The notes under the pieces are model-generated. The model was not told where the DNA came from, made no database searches, and saw only the letters and a program-made list of their open reading frames with translations. Below, in pieces: positions 32,910-41,759 of a stretch of 64,000 nucleotides of DNA; positions within the stretch are counted from its first letter, which is position 1, and each line of letters starts with the position of its first letter. The translations under genes were made by a program, and so were the position numbers. This DNA is from WVZH01 sp034430425 (lineage in GTDB: Bacteria > Chloroflexota > Anaerolineae > Anaerolineales > E44-bin32), in contig DAOUEK010000043.1 in assembly GCA_034430425.1 (NCBI GenBank), positions 5,413-69,412 on the forward strand, written 5' to 3'.

Positions 32910-34958
32910 ATGAAACGATACACAATGATCGGATTGCTGGCATTACTTCTGGGAGTAATCGCCGGTGTTCTGCCCGCCGGAGCAGCACCCGGTGTGGATT
33001 ACCGGCCGGTCGACATCGGCCCGGAGATCCGCGAATGGGAAGCCACACAAGCACGACTGCAAGGCACCCCTGTGTTGCAAGAATCAGAAGCTGAAGCTAA
33101 CTCGGATATTGTAACGGGTCTTGAAGAATGTATCCTGGACGAAAAAGACTGGCTCTCCCTGGATTCATACCAGGGGTTGTACTTCTTCACCACTTTCTAT
33201 CTGGTAGCCATCGGTACGGATTCAGAGCTCTGGGTGCAAGCCGATCCAAGCTGGCCCGACGGAGATCCGCGAACGACTCCGGAAATCACCTGTGAGCAAG
33301 CAAGCTACTTGGTGGCAGAATTTGACAATAACATGCTCCCTAAGGAAAACGAATTCTTCGGCATCGCAGATTTTCACGATGGTTCGGCATCTCTGCTCGA
33401 GGCCTGGGGATACGTCCCGCCAGGATATTACGGCGATTCTGACGGGAAACAGGTCGTTCTGGTTTCGAATGTGCGTGACGAAAATTATTACGATCCAAAC
33501 TACCCGCTCTATATCGCCGGGTTCTACTCCCCATCCCTGGAGGCATACTTCGATCGCAATGTAATGTCGATCGATGTATATGATTGGGAGAATCGTGTCG
33601 GGCCGGAGGCAGAGCGCCCCTACCTTTACGAAGGCGTCTTCGCCCATGAATACCAGCACTTGCTGCACGATGATTACGATCCCGATGAAGATACTTTCGT
33701 TAACGAGGGACTATCCATGTACGCCGAATACCTCACCGGGTACGCTACCGGCGAGGAGCAATATGGCGGATTCCTGACCAATCCCGAAAACTCTCTGGTC
33801 GTGTGGGAAGATCAAGGCAATATCGAGGTACTCTCGGATTACGGTCAAGCCTACCTATTCCAGTTCTATCTGATGGAACAATTCGGCAGCGCCTTCCTGC
33901 AAGCCGAATTTCAAAACCCCGATAACGGCATCAGCGGCATCGAGTCAACGCTTGACTCGTTTGGTTTTTATCGGAACTTCGACGATGTCTACCATGATTT
34001 CTCCGTCGCCGTACTGATTGATTCCAGACAAAGCCGCTTCCGCTACGGTTTCAAGGCGCTCGATCTCGAGGTCGATATCGGAACGGCGGCCGAGCCCAAT
34101 CCTGAAGCATACGACATGCCCGGTGCACCTCCCTGGGGTACGGACTATATCTGGCTCACCAGAGAACCAGGGAAATTGGGCATGTTCACCTTCAACGGGC
34201 AAGATTATTCGATCTTTCCCTCCGCCTGGACTTCCGATGGTGAGGTGCTCTGGAGCGGCAGCGGTGACTTGACCGACAACTGGGCGATCTTCGATGCCAC
34301 GGGCGGCGGCACGCTGACCTTCGACACCTACGTCGATATCGAAGATTACTGGGACTTCGGTTTTGTACAGGTATCGACCGACGGCGGTCAGACATGGACC
34401 AGCCTGGACAACGAATACACCACGAGCGATTATGATCCTGAGGCCCATCCCAAAGTGATTGAAAACCTGCCCGGTTTGACGGGTTGGAGCGAAGAGTGGA
34501 TCAGTATGAGTTTCGATCTGAGTGCCTACTCCGGTGACATCCTGCTCGCCTTCCGCTACGTCACCGACTGGGCTACGACCTACGAAGGCTGGTTCATCGA
34601 TAACGTCTACGTCGATGACGTGCTCATCTCCGATGGCACCGACGCCTCCATCTTCAAGGACATCACCGAGTTGTTCCCCATCGAGAACGATTTCACCGTG
34701 ATGTTCGTCGGTATACGACATATGCGCGGTCGTCCGATCTATCAGGTGATCAAGATGCGTCTGAACGAGGAGACGGAAGAAGGCTTTATCAAGCTGCGCA
34801 GACTGCTTGGACTTTCCAAGAGCGTTGTCATGCTCGTAACCTTCGATGCACCCGAAGGTCATACGAAGTATGCAGATTACGAGTACGGTTTTACATATTT
34901 CGATCAAGGTCCGCGTAAACCGCATTCGCCAAGAAGACACGGCTGGCATCGCCACTGA
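32910..34958 (+). CDS. Secreted HExxH metalloprotease, immune-inhibitor-A-like
   Basis: A signal peptide (IGLLALLLGVIAGVLPAGAAP) is followed by a catalytic region with FAHEYQHLLHDDYDPDEDTFV, an extended HExxH zinc site, and NEGLSMYAEYLTGYA. Downstream (~residues 440-600) lies a jelly-roll-like domain typical of M6/immune-inhibitor-A proteins (TLTFDTYVDIEDYWDFGFVQ, SLDNEYTT, AFRYVTDWATTYEGWFIDNV). It probably degrades extracellular proteins. At 682 residues it is of usual size for the group. A strong terminator follows. Confidence 0.87.
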   Translation: MKRYTMIGLLALLLGVIAGVLPAGAAPGVDYRPVDIGPEIREWEATQARLQGTPVLQESEAEANSDIVTGLEECILDEKDWLSLDSYQGLYFFTTFYLVAIGTDSELWVQADPSWPDGDPRTTPEITCEQASYLVAEFDNNMLPKENEFFGIADFHDGSASLLEAWGYVPPGYYGDSDGKQVVLVSNVRDENYYDPNYPLYIAGFYSPSLEAYFDRNVMSIDVYDWENRVGPEAERPYLYEGVFAHEYQHLLHDDYDPDEDTFVNEGLSMYAEYLTGYATGEEQYGGFLTNPENSLVVWEDQGNIEVLSDYGQAYLFQFYLMEQFGSAFLQAEFQNPDNGISGIESTLDSFGFYRNFDDVYHDFSVAVLIDSRQSRFRYGFKALDLEVDIGTAAEPNPEAYDMPGAPPWGTDYIWLTREPGKLGMFTFNGQDYSIFPSAWTSDGEVLWSGSGDLTDNWAIFDATGGGTLTFDTYVDIEDYWDFGFVQVSTDGGQTWTSLDNEYTTSDYDPEAHPKVIENLPGLTGWSEEWISMSFDLSAYSGDILLAFRYVTDWATTYEGWFIDNVYVDDVLISDGTDASIFKDITELFPIENDFTVMFVGIRHMRGRPIYQVIKMRLNEETEEGFIKLRRLLGLSKSVVMLVTFDAPEGHTKYADYEYGFTYFDQGPRKPHSPRRHGWHRH

Positions 34959-34973
34959 TTTCCTCGAATTCAC

Positions 34974-35006
34974 GAGCCCGCCACTCGAGTGGCGGGCTCA
35001 TTTTTT
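34974..35006 (+). terminator. Strong intrinsic terminator
   Basis: A perfect 26-base palindrome (13-bp arms, GAGCCCGCCACTC and its complement) is followed by ATTTTTT. It follows the protease stop and lies before the convergent lipoprotein gene. Confidence 0.88.
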
Positions 35007-35039
35007 ATTCTGACATGGATGCGTAAATATGCAGTCGCC

Positions 35040-35570
35040 TCAGTCCACCGGCATCCAGGGGGATCCATCCTGGATCTTATCTCCCGGTTGGATCGGTATG
35101 GGCAGCAACTTCGGTATGCCATCCTCGCTGCAAAGCACCATGAATTGATCTTTGTCGCTGTGATAGCGATATTCGACCTCGTCGACCTGCAGCGTGATCT
35201 CATATCCCGGCGTAATCACTTGAGCGTAATCCATCCCTTCTGCAGGACAACCCAAACTCGAATCCGACCACTCCACCGCTTCCATACGCACGACTTGAAT
35301 ATCATCTTCCGATACACCCAATCGGGTCGACAGATCGGAGACTGCCCGAGCGAGCAAATAATCTTTGCCCCGCACGAGAGCCGGGGTAGCCTCAATACGC
35401 TCAATCGTTTCTGGCGTAGGATCCAATATTTCCGGCGTCGCAGCAGGTTGATCTTGTCCTTCTCCAGAAGAGGAAGGTGTATCCTTATTGCCTTCGACTT
35501 CACTATTCTGACAGCCGACGAGTATCACCGAGATGATCAACAGGATCATAAACTGTTTTCGCCTTACCAT
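35040..35570 (-). CDS. Secreted lipoprotein with DSSLGCP motif
   Basis: The ATG at 35570 is chosen because GAGGGAGG precedes it and a lipoprotein signal follows at once (QFMILLIISVILVGC). An open frame upstream adds 56 residues without signal features. The mature part has a Ser/Gly-rich linker and a domain with AVEWSDSSLGCPAEGMDYAQ and PGYEITLQVDEVEYRYHSD. This pattern recurs in uncharacterised secreted proteins of Gram-positive-type bacteria and Chloroflexota. 176 residues; function unknown. Confidence 0.75.
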   Translation of the reverse strand: MVRRKQFMILLIISVILVGCQNSEVEGNKDTPSSSGEGQDQPAATPEILDPTPETIERIEATPALVRGKDYLLARAVSDLSTRLGVSEDDIQVVRMEAVEWSDSSLGCPAEGMDYAQVITPGYEITLQVDEVEYRYHSDKDQFMVLCSEDGIPKLLPIPIQPGDKIQDGSPWMPVD

Positions 35571-35769
35571 TGCAACCTCCCTCAGTTTAGAATATATCAA
35601 TCCGTAATGATTATGACGACTCGATCCCTCATTTTGTTCCTGCATTATCTCCAGAATCCAGGCTGCCAGAACCTCGTCCACACGTGCCTCACACGTTGCA
35701 CACGGGTGTTTGCAGGCAGCACAGGAAAACGTTATCATGAATACAGAATCTCAAACAGGAAGATAAAAC

Positions 35770-37443
35770 ATGACAGAAGAAAACCAAAAAACGGATAGCG
35801 TTACTGAAGCGCAAGATCAGAAACCATCATTGCGTTCCCCACTCACACTCACACTGATCGCACTCATCTTGGGCTTGCTCTTCGAGATCCTCTTCGACGG
35901 TCATCCAACAGGCATCTCCTTTCCGATCTGGACGACTGCCTTCACGCTGGCCTTAATCGGAATGGCATGGAACGAACGAATCCAGCCGGCCAAACCGGAC
36001 TATTTCCTGTCGATTCCCATCATCGTTCTCTCTGTATTTACCTGCTTTCGACTGGAACCGATGACGGGCATACTCAGCATGTTCATCACCCTCCTGATTT
36101 TCGGTGTTTGGATCTTCGCCTTTCGCCTCGGAGGGGTACTCGAGTTCCGCTGGGTGGATTTTATAGTTGCCACAATACGCACCCCACTGGAATCCCTGTT
36201 TGGATGGCTGCCTGTTGCCGGCGCGGCCATCCGCCAAACGATCGGCACACGCGCCACCCGGAGTAAACTGGCTGCCGTCCTGCGGGGGTTGCTGCTCGCA
36301 ATTCCGATTCTTTACATCTTCTTATGGCTACTAGCCAGCGCCGACATGATATTCGCCGACTATGTCAAGGACATCTTTCAATGGCTGGATGTTGAACGCC
36401 TGATGCAAATCCTCCGGCGGTTGATTATCGTTCTTTTTGCCGCAGCATTTTCACTCGGCGCCATCGTCATGGCACTCCGGGAACGAGTAGAACACATTGT
36501 CGGGCACGAACAGAATGCTTCCACCCCATTTCTCGGATTCATCGAGGCCACAGTCATCCTGGTGTTGATCAATCTTCTCTTTGGCATCTTCGTCGTCATT
36601 CAGTTCGCCTATCTGTTCGGGGGAGATGCCAATATCACCGTTGCTGGTTACAACTACTCGGAATATGCCCGCAAAGGCTTTTTTGAGTTGACGATTCTGG
36701 CAGTTTTGAGTCTCGGATTGATCATCGCTTTAGGACGCGAGACGAAACGGGAAAGCACGCCGGCGGAGCGCTGGTTCAACGCGCTGAGTACATGTCTCGT
36801 CGTGTTGATGGGCGTCATATTGGTCTCTGCGATCAAACGTCTTCTACTCTATGAGGACGCCTATGGGTTTACCCGCCTGCGCACCTACACCCACGTGGCC
36901 ATCATCTGGATGGGCATTATGTTCGTGGTCTTCCTCGTCATGCTCTATCGGGAACGCCTGCGCCGCTTCGCTCCAGCTGCTGCCCTCGGTGTGCTGGGGT
37001 TCACGTTGACGCTCAACTGTCTGAACGTCGATGCCTTCATCGTAAGGCAGAATATAAAACGATACACGACCTCCGGGGATATCGGTATTGTCCAAAATTC
37101 CAGCGGACGGGCAGGAAATATAACTGCGAAACTCGATCTGCGTTATCTATTCGATCTTTCCTACGACGCCATTCCTGGGCTGGTCGATTTCGTCGATGAC
37201 GCACAGGGAGAAATCCGCACAGAACTCGTCTCCCAGCTGGCCTGTGAACGAGAGAAGCTCGATTCCCGTATGCAGAACCTGAAATGGCCTTCCTTACACT
37301 TTTCACGGCTGCGGGCATTGCGTGCGCTCGAAGGAATCTCCGATTTACTGGACGAATATCCGGTTGTATACGACAGAGACGGTCGCCTCGTTGAAGTAGA
37401 TGGTGAATATGAGCAATGCTATCGGGACTTTGACTGGGATTGA
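35770..37443 (+). CDS. DUF4173-type polytopic membrane protein
   Basis: The 557-residue protein has a short acidic N-terminus, about eleven hydrophobic segments and the DUF4173/DUF4153 pattern YEDAYGFTRLRTYTHVAIIW followed by a membrane helix. A soluble C-terminal region of ~150 residues (LDLRYLFDLSYDAIPGLVDF) ends the protein. Function is not known; members are inferred to be envelope proteins. It is alone between terminators. Confidence 0.82.
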   Translation: MTEENQKTDSVTEAQDQKPSLRSPLTLTLIALILGLLFEILFDGHPTGISFPIWTTAFTLALIGMAWNERIQPAKPDYFLSIPIIVLSVFTCFRLEPMTGILSMFITLLIFGVWIFAFRLGGVLEFRWVDFIVATIRTPLESLFGWLPVAGAAIRQTIGTRATRSKLAAVLRGLLLAIPILYIFLWLLASADMIFADYVKDIFQWLDVERLMQILRRLIIVLFAAAFSLGAIVMALRERVEHIVGHEQNASTPFLGFIEATVILVLINLLFGIFVVIQFAYLFGGDANITVAGYNYSEYARKGFFELTILAVLSLGLIIALGRETKRESTPAERWFNALSTCLVVLMGVILVSAIKRLLLYEDAYGFTRLRTYTHVAIIWMGIMFVVFLVMLYRERLRRFAPAAALGVLGFTLTLNCLNVDAFIVRQNIKRYTTSGDIGIVQNSSGRAGNITAKLDLRYLFDLSYDAIPGLVDFVDDAQGEIRTELVSQLACEREKLDSRMQNLKWPSLHFSRLRALRALEGISDLLDEYPVVYDRDGRLVEVDGEYEQCYRDFDWD

Positions 37444-37479
37444 AACCTATAAGCAACCCGGTCAATCAATAACACAAAA

Positions 37480-37506
37480 GCCTCCCTGACGAACCGGGAG
37501 GCCTTT
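37480..37506. terminator. Bidirectional terminator
   Basis: A GCCTCCC / GGGAGGC stem with a nine-base loop is flanked by AAAA and TTT. It separates the convergent DUF4173 gene and methyltransferase gene. Confidence 0.75.
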
Positions 37507-37529
37507 CGGTAATCAATAATCGAATTTAG

Positions 37530-38096
37530 TTATTTCTCGCCCACGATCCAGACCGTCGCACCCTCTCGCTTTAAAGTTGTTTTCGCACCATACCCTTCCA
37601 ACCGCGCGGCGATCTTCTCCGCAAGGACAAAATGACTGCGGAACAAGGCCAGTTTTTCCGCCAGAGCGAGAATTTTTACACCGATACGCCGAATGTCCGG
37701 TTCTTCGATCACCAGGCGTCCACCGGGCGAAAGGATGCGCCAGAACTCTCGCAGACTCTCTTCCTGGTCCAGCAAGTGGTGATAGGCATCCACAACGATC
37801 ACCCGTTCGAAGCTCCCGTTCGCAAAAGCCATTTTTTCAGTCTCACTGCCTACCGCGCAACCTAGTCCGTCCTTCAGCTGTGTCTGGCGCAGCATGTTCA
37901 CGGAAACATCGCTGATCACCAGCATGCCCGCTTGATTGACGAGCTGCTGCGCGATGCGCCCTGTCCCACCGGCGGCATCAAGCAAGCGACCCGCAATCGG
38001 CAAACCGGCAACCTGAGCCAGATGATCATTATCGGGAATACGGATCAAACGATCGTAGAGCGGTGCAAGGATGTCGAAATGATCGAATATCGGCAT
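37530..38096 (-). CDS. Class I SAM-dependent methyltransferase
   Basis: The ATG at 38096 (MPIFDHFDILAPLYDRL) follows CGGAG. Motif I reads GRLLDAAGGTGRIAQQL, then LVISDVSVNML, FERVIVVDAYHHLLDQEESL and GGRLVIEEPD, the UbiE/Methyltransf_11 pattern. The 188-residue size and C-terminal FVLAEKIAARLE fit small-molecule methyltransferases, perhaps for quinones, but no partner supports this. Confidence 0.87.
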   Translation of the reverse strand: MPIFDHFDILAPLYDRLIRIPDNDHLAQVAGLPIAGRLLDAAGGTGRIAQQLVNQAGMLVISDVSVNMLRQTQLKDGLGCAVGSETEKMAFANGSFERVIVVDAYHHLLDQEESLREFWRILSPGGRLVIEEPDIRRIGVKILALAEKLALFRSHFVLAEKIAARLEGYGAKTTLKREGATVWIVGEK

Positions 38097-38182
38097 TGAG
38101 ACTCCGAGGCAAATTATAATAAGATATCTTACCACCCAAAATCTCTACGAGCGGGGCGTATCAGCCTCACGATCGGAAAACA

Positions 38183-38683
38183 ATGTCGAAGATTCAAATC
38201 CACCAAAAGACAGAAGCGGACCAGGCATGGTGCGCTGATCTTCTCACTACCCACTGGGGATCCACCCATGTGGTAACCCGTGGTCGGCTTCACGACGCCA
38301 ATTCAATCCCTGCATTCATCGCCGAAATGCAAGGCAAACCCGTCGGTCTCTTGACCTATCGAATCGAAGACAATGAGTGTGAAATTGTCTCCCTCAACAG
38401 CCTGCTCAAAAAACATGGAGTTGCCACGGCCTTGCTGGACGCCGCGGAGAAAAAAGCCGTCCGTAGTGGTTGCCGCCGGCTTTGGCTGATCACTACGAAC
38501 GCCAACATCCCTGCCATCCATTTCTACCAGAAACGGGGATTCACACTTGCCGCATTGTACGCCGACGCCATGCGTTCATCCAGAGAACTCAAACCGGAAA
38601 TCCCCAAACACGGCTGGGATGAGATCCCCATTCGAGATGAAATCGAGTTCGAGAAAATCCTGCAGCCATCAAGCCGAAGTTAG
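38183..38683 (+). CDS. GNAT-family N-acetyltransferase
   Basis: The 166-residue protein has the GNAT acetyl-CoA site KKHGVATALLDAAEKKAVRS and the C-terminal NIPAIHFYQKRGFTLAALY. Substrate is unknown. It is divergent from the methyltransferase, sharing an 86-base spacer. Confidence 0.87.
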   Translation: MSKIQIHQKTEADQAWCADLLTTHWGSTHVVTRGRLHDANSIPAFIAEMQGKPVGLLTYRIEDNECEIVSLNSLLKKHGVATALLDAAEKKAVRSGCRRLWLITTNANIPAIHFYQKRGFTLAALYADAMRSSRELKPEIPKHGWDEIPIRDEIEFEKILQPSSRS

Positions 38684-38860
38684 ATAGGGACACCATTTCC
38701 TGTTCGTAAATCGATTGGATAACCCCATTCACAAGTGTCTGAATCCGGTGTCAGCTCGCCAAGTTTATGGTACGATGCTGTCTTGAACATTCGACTGTTG
38801 TCGAACGCTCCGGATGGGAAAATCGGGTTAGCCAGAAATCAAAACATCGAGCACAGGTTC

Positions 38861-39637
38861 ATGCGAATTACACGTTTTCGTCAAACCCCCACGTCACCCA
38901 TTCTTTGGGGTTGGGTCGCCGATGAGCGCATCGGCATTCTCGACGGATCACCGTTTGAAGAATTCCGCCGCGAGGAAGCCACGCTCTCGCTTGACTCTGT
39001 ACACATGCTGCCGCCGGTATCTCCCGGGAAAATCGTCTGCGTCGGACGTAACTACGTCGCACATGCGGAAGAACATGATGCCGAAGTGCCCGACCTGCCC
39101 TTACTTTTTCTCAAACCGGCCACGACGGTCATCGGGCCTGGAGAGACGATCGTTCTCCCACCGCAATCGAAACAAATCGAACACGAAGCAGAGCTCGCCG
39201 TCATTATCGCACAGCAAGGCCGCTGGATCCGCGCAGAAGATACCGGTGATTACATCCTTGGCTATACCGCAGCCAATGATGTGACCGCTCGCGACCTGCA
39301 GCAGCGTGATGGACAATGGACGCGCAGCAAGGGTTTCGATAGCTTCTGCCCTCTTGGACCCTGGATCGAAACCGAACTCGATCCTTCAGATGTATTGATC
39401 ACTTGTTCAGTGAACGGACAGATGCGCCAAATGGCTTCCACGCGCGACATGGTATTCACTGTTCCTCAACTCATCACCTTCGTCTCCTCGATCATGACGC
39501 TCATGCCCGGCGACTTGATTCTTACGGGAACCCCCGCCGGGGTTGGTATACTAACCGACGGCGACGAGGTCACCGTTGATATCGAGGGAATCGGCACCCT
39601 GCGGAATCCAGTCCGCAGCCGGTCGAGAGACGAATAA
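38861..39637 (+). CDS. Fumarylacetoacetate hydrolase-family protein
   Basis: The start is placed at MRITRFRQ, the usual family beginning; an open frame 42 codons longer is not supported. Metal ligands and the catalytic region are seen in EHEAELAVIIAQQ and AANDVTARDLQQRDGQW, with GDLILTGTPAGVG near the end. Such proteins act on beta-diketo acids or acylpyruvates (for instance, oxaloacetate tautomerase/decarboxylase activity). It lies 28 bases before dcd and is probably co-transcribed. 258 residues. Confidence 0.88.
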   Translation: MRITRFRQTPTSPILWGWVADERIGILDGSPFEEFRREEATLSLDSVHMLPPVSPGKIVCVGRNYVAHAEEHDAEVPDLPLLFLKPATTVIGPGETIVLPPQSKQIEHEAELAVIIAQQGRWIRAEDTGDYILGYTAANDVTARDLQQRDGQWTRSKGFDSFCPLGPWIETELDPSDVLITCSVNGQMRQMASTRDMVFTVPQLITFVSSIMTLMPGDLILTGTPAGVGILTDGDEVTVDIEGIGTLRNPVRSRSRDE

Positions 39638-39665
39638 TAATCAACCTGCATAGAGGAGGCGTTAC

Positions 39666-40220
39666 ATGGGGCTCAAACCCGACCATTGGATTACGAAAAT
39701 GGCACAAGAACATAAAATGATCGATCCTTTTGCCGCGGAGCAAGTACGCGACAATGTCATCTCGTATGGTGTCTCTTCATACGGATACGACATTCGCGTG
39801 GCAAACGAGTTTAAAATTTTCACCAACGTGTACTCCGCCATCGTCGATCCAAAGCATTTCGACAAGGCATCCATGGTCGACCTCAAAGCAGATGTCTGCG
39901 TCATTCCACCCAACTCCTTCGCCCTGGCGCGAACCGTTGAGTACTTCCGCATCCCGCGAAGCGTACTTACCATTTGTGTGGGCAAGTCGACCTACGCCCG
40001 CTGCGGAATCATCGTGAACGTGACGCCCTTCGAGCCCGAGTGGGAGGGATTTGTCACCCTGGAGATTTCCAACACCACCCCGCTGCCGGCGAAGATCTAC
40101 GCCAACGAAGGCATCGCCCAGGTGCTCTTCTTCGAAGCCGACGAAGAATGTCGGCAATCCTATGCGGATAAAAAGGGGAAGTATCAAAAACAGAAGAAAA
40201 TCGTGCTGCCCAGAATGTAG
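39666..40220 (+). CDS. dcd: dCTP deaminase
   Basis: The 184-residue protein has the trimeric dUTPase/Dcd motifs: VSSYGYDIRVANEF, RIPRSVLTICVGKSTYARCG with the catalytic surroundings, and EPEWEGFVTLEISNTTPLPA followed by EGIAQVLFFEAD. It converts dCTP to dUTP for thymidylate synthesis. Whether it is bifunctional (DCD-DUT) cannot be told by eye. GAGGAGG precedes the ATG. Confidence 0.95.
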   Translation: MGLKPDHWITKMAQEHKMIDPFAAEQVRDNVISYGVSSYGYDIRVANEFKIFTNVYSAIVDPKHFDKASMVDLKADVCVIPPNSFALARTVEYFRIPRSVLTICVGKSTYARCGIIVNVTPFEPEWEGFVTLEISNTTPLPAKIYANEGIAQVLFFEADEECRQSYADKKGKYQKQKKIVLPRM

Positions 40221-40343
40221 GCCAAAGATAACGATTTCGATACTGACGGAATGCGGTTATCGAATAAAAGAGTAAAGTGTTGTGCCAATCATCAATTCGC
40301 AGTTGGATGATTAAAAACAACACCCAATCCATAAAAACGCCGT

Positions 40344-40371
40344 GTAGGGGCGGTTCGCAAACCGCCCTTAC
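40344..40371. repeat. Short palindromic dispersed repeat (GTAGGGGCGG family)
   Basis: A palindrome GTAGGGGCGGTT / AACCGCCCTTAC with a four-base centre; one mismatch. It belongs to the same GTAGGGGC-type repeat class as 16544-16648 and lies in the gap between dcd and the aminopeptidase gene. Confidence 0.6.
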
Positions 40372-40504
40372 ATTTTTGTCAACCAAGGTGAACCATCGCT
40401 TCCAAATATTGAATAGCAGACGTTACGGAGAACCCGGTGGATCACCAATAATGGAGGAGCTGTCCTGACAGAGCAGCCCTTCGTTTATAGATCGAGCTGT
40501 CTTC

Positions 40505-41629
40505 CTAGATCTGGAACTCTCCGGACTGGTAAAACAATTCGCCATCGACCAGAATCTGGCCACCATCGCGCATATCGCAGATCATATCCCAATGGATGGC
40601 ACTCTCGTTGCTCGATCCCGTCTCCGGATAACCCGCGCCGAGCGCCATATGGATCGTGCCACCGATCTTTTCATCGAAGAGGATGTTCTTGATAAAGCGA
40701 TCGATGCGTTTATTGGTTCCCACGGCGAATTCGCCGACATATTTCGCGCCGGCGTCGATCTCCAACATGCTGAGAAGATAATCCTCGTTTTTCGCGGCGC
40801 TGGCCTTTACCACTTTGCCGGACTCAAATTGCAGCTCGACCCCGGCAACCTCACGGCTGCCGAAAATCGCCGGATAACTGAAGTGGATCCAGCCATTAAC
40901 CGAATCCTCCACCGGTCCGGTGAAAATCTCCCCGCTGGGCATGTTGTGTGTACCATCGGAGTTGATAAACTTGCGACCTTCGATCGAAAGCGTGAGATCC
41001 ACATTCGGTCCGCGCACTTCTATGTGCTTTTTGCCGATTAACCAATCCACCAGATGCTGCTGCTCATCATGCACGGCATTCCAGGCCGCTACGGGGTCAT
41101 CCTGATCGGCGAATGTGGTGCCGTAAACGAAATCCTCGAATTCCCCAAGACTCATATCTGCATCCTGGGCATATGCTTCGGTCGGGAAAAGAGTGATCAC
41201 CCAACGCATATCGCCGGTTGCCGAGCGCTGCATGAAGGTTTTGGAAAGCTCGCTATGCGCTTTCGCACGCAAGCTTTGTCTCGCCGGTTCGACGTTGCTG
41301 AGCACGCGCGTGTTCATCGAACTATGAACGTTGATCATCACATCGAACTCCGAGCGAACGATTTTCTCAAAGCGGTGCTCGTTCTGGACCTGATCATCGT
41401 TGCCTTCGGTGAAAAGGATGTAGTCCAGACCCTCGAGCTCAACACGCGAACGCAGCAACCCGAGCATCACATAGGGATAACCACCCGCGCGGATGGTTTC
41501 ACGGTAGATTTCCTTAACCAGCGGGAAACCCGCCGGTTGGGTGTAAATCGCCACTTCATCTTTCGGCTGCACCCTGGTCGAATAATGAACCAACGTTTTC
41601 GCAAGACTAGCCACACGTGAATCTGCCAT
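40505..41629 (-). CDS. M29-family metal-dependent aminopeptidase
   Basis: The 374-residue protein begins like thermophilic aminopeptidases AmpS/PepS (LAKTLVHYSTRVQPKDEVAIY). The C-terminal half has NMPSGEIFTGPVEDSVNG, with the metal-binding Glu. NESAIHWDMICDMRDGG follows, with further conserved acidic and His residues. It removes N-terminal residues from peptides in the cytoplasm, using Co or Zn. No signal peptide. Well supported by length. Confidence 0.9.
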   Translation of the reverse strand: MADSRVASLAKTLVHYSTRVQPKDEVAIYTQPAGFPLVKEIYRETIRAGGYPYVMLGLLRSRVELEGLDYILFTEGNDDQVQNEHRFEKIVRSEFDVMINVHSSMNTRVLSNVEPARQSLRAKAHSELSKTFMQRSATGDMRWVITLFPTEAYAQDADMSLGEFEDFVYGTTFADQDDPVAAWNAVHDEQQHLVDWLIGKKHIEVRGPNVDLTLSIEGRKFINSDGTHNMPSGEIFTGPVEDSVNGWIHFSYPAIFGSREVAGVELQFESGKVVKASAAKNEDYLLSMLEIDAGAKYVGEFAVGTNKRIDRFIKNILFDEKIGGTIHMALGAGYPETGSSNESAIHWDMICDMRDGGQILVDGELFYQSGEFQI

Positions 41630-41759
41630 GGGTCACATCCAGTTCTGATGTATTTGTCTCGATTATATCAACGGGATCAAAATGGAAACCACACCTATTG
41701 TGCCAATCTGTTCAAGAGAAGCTTGATGCTACCCGATATCCGCGATCGAAGTTCACAGC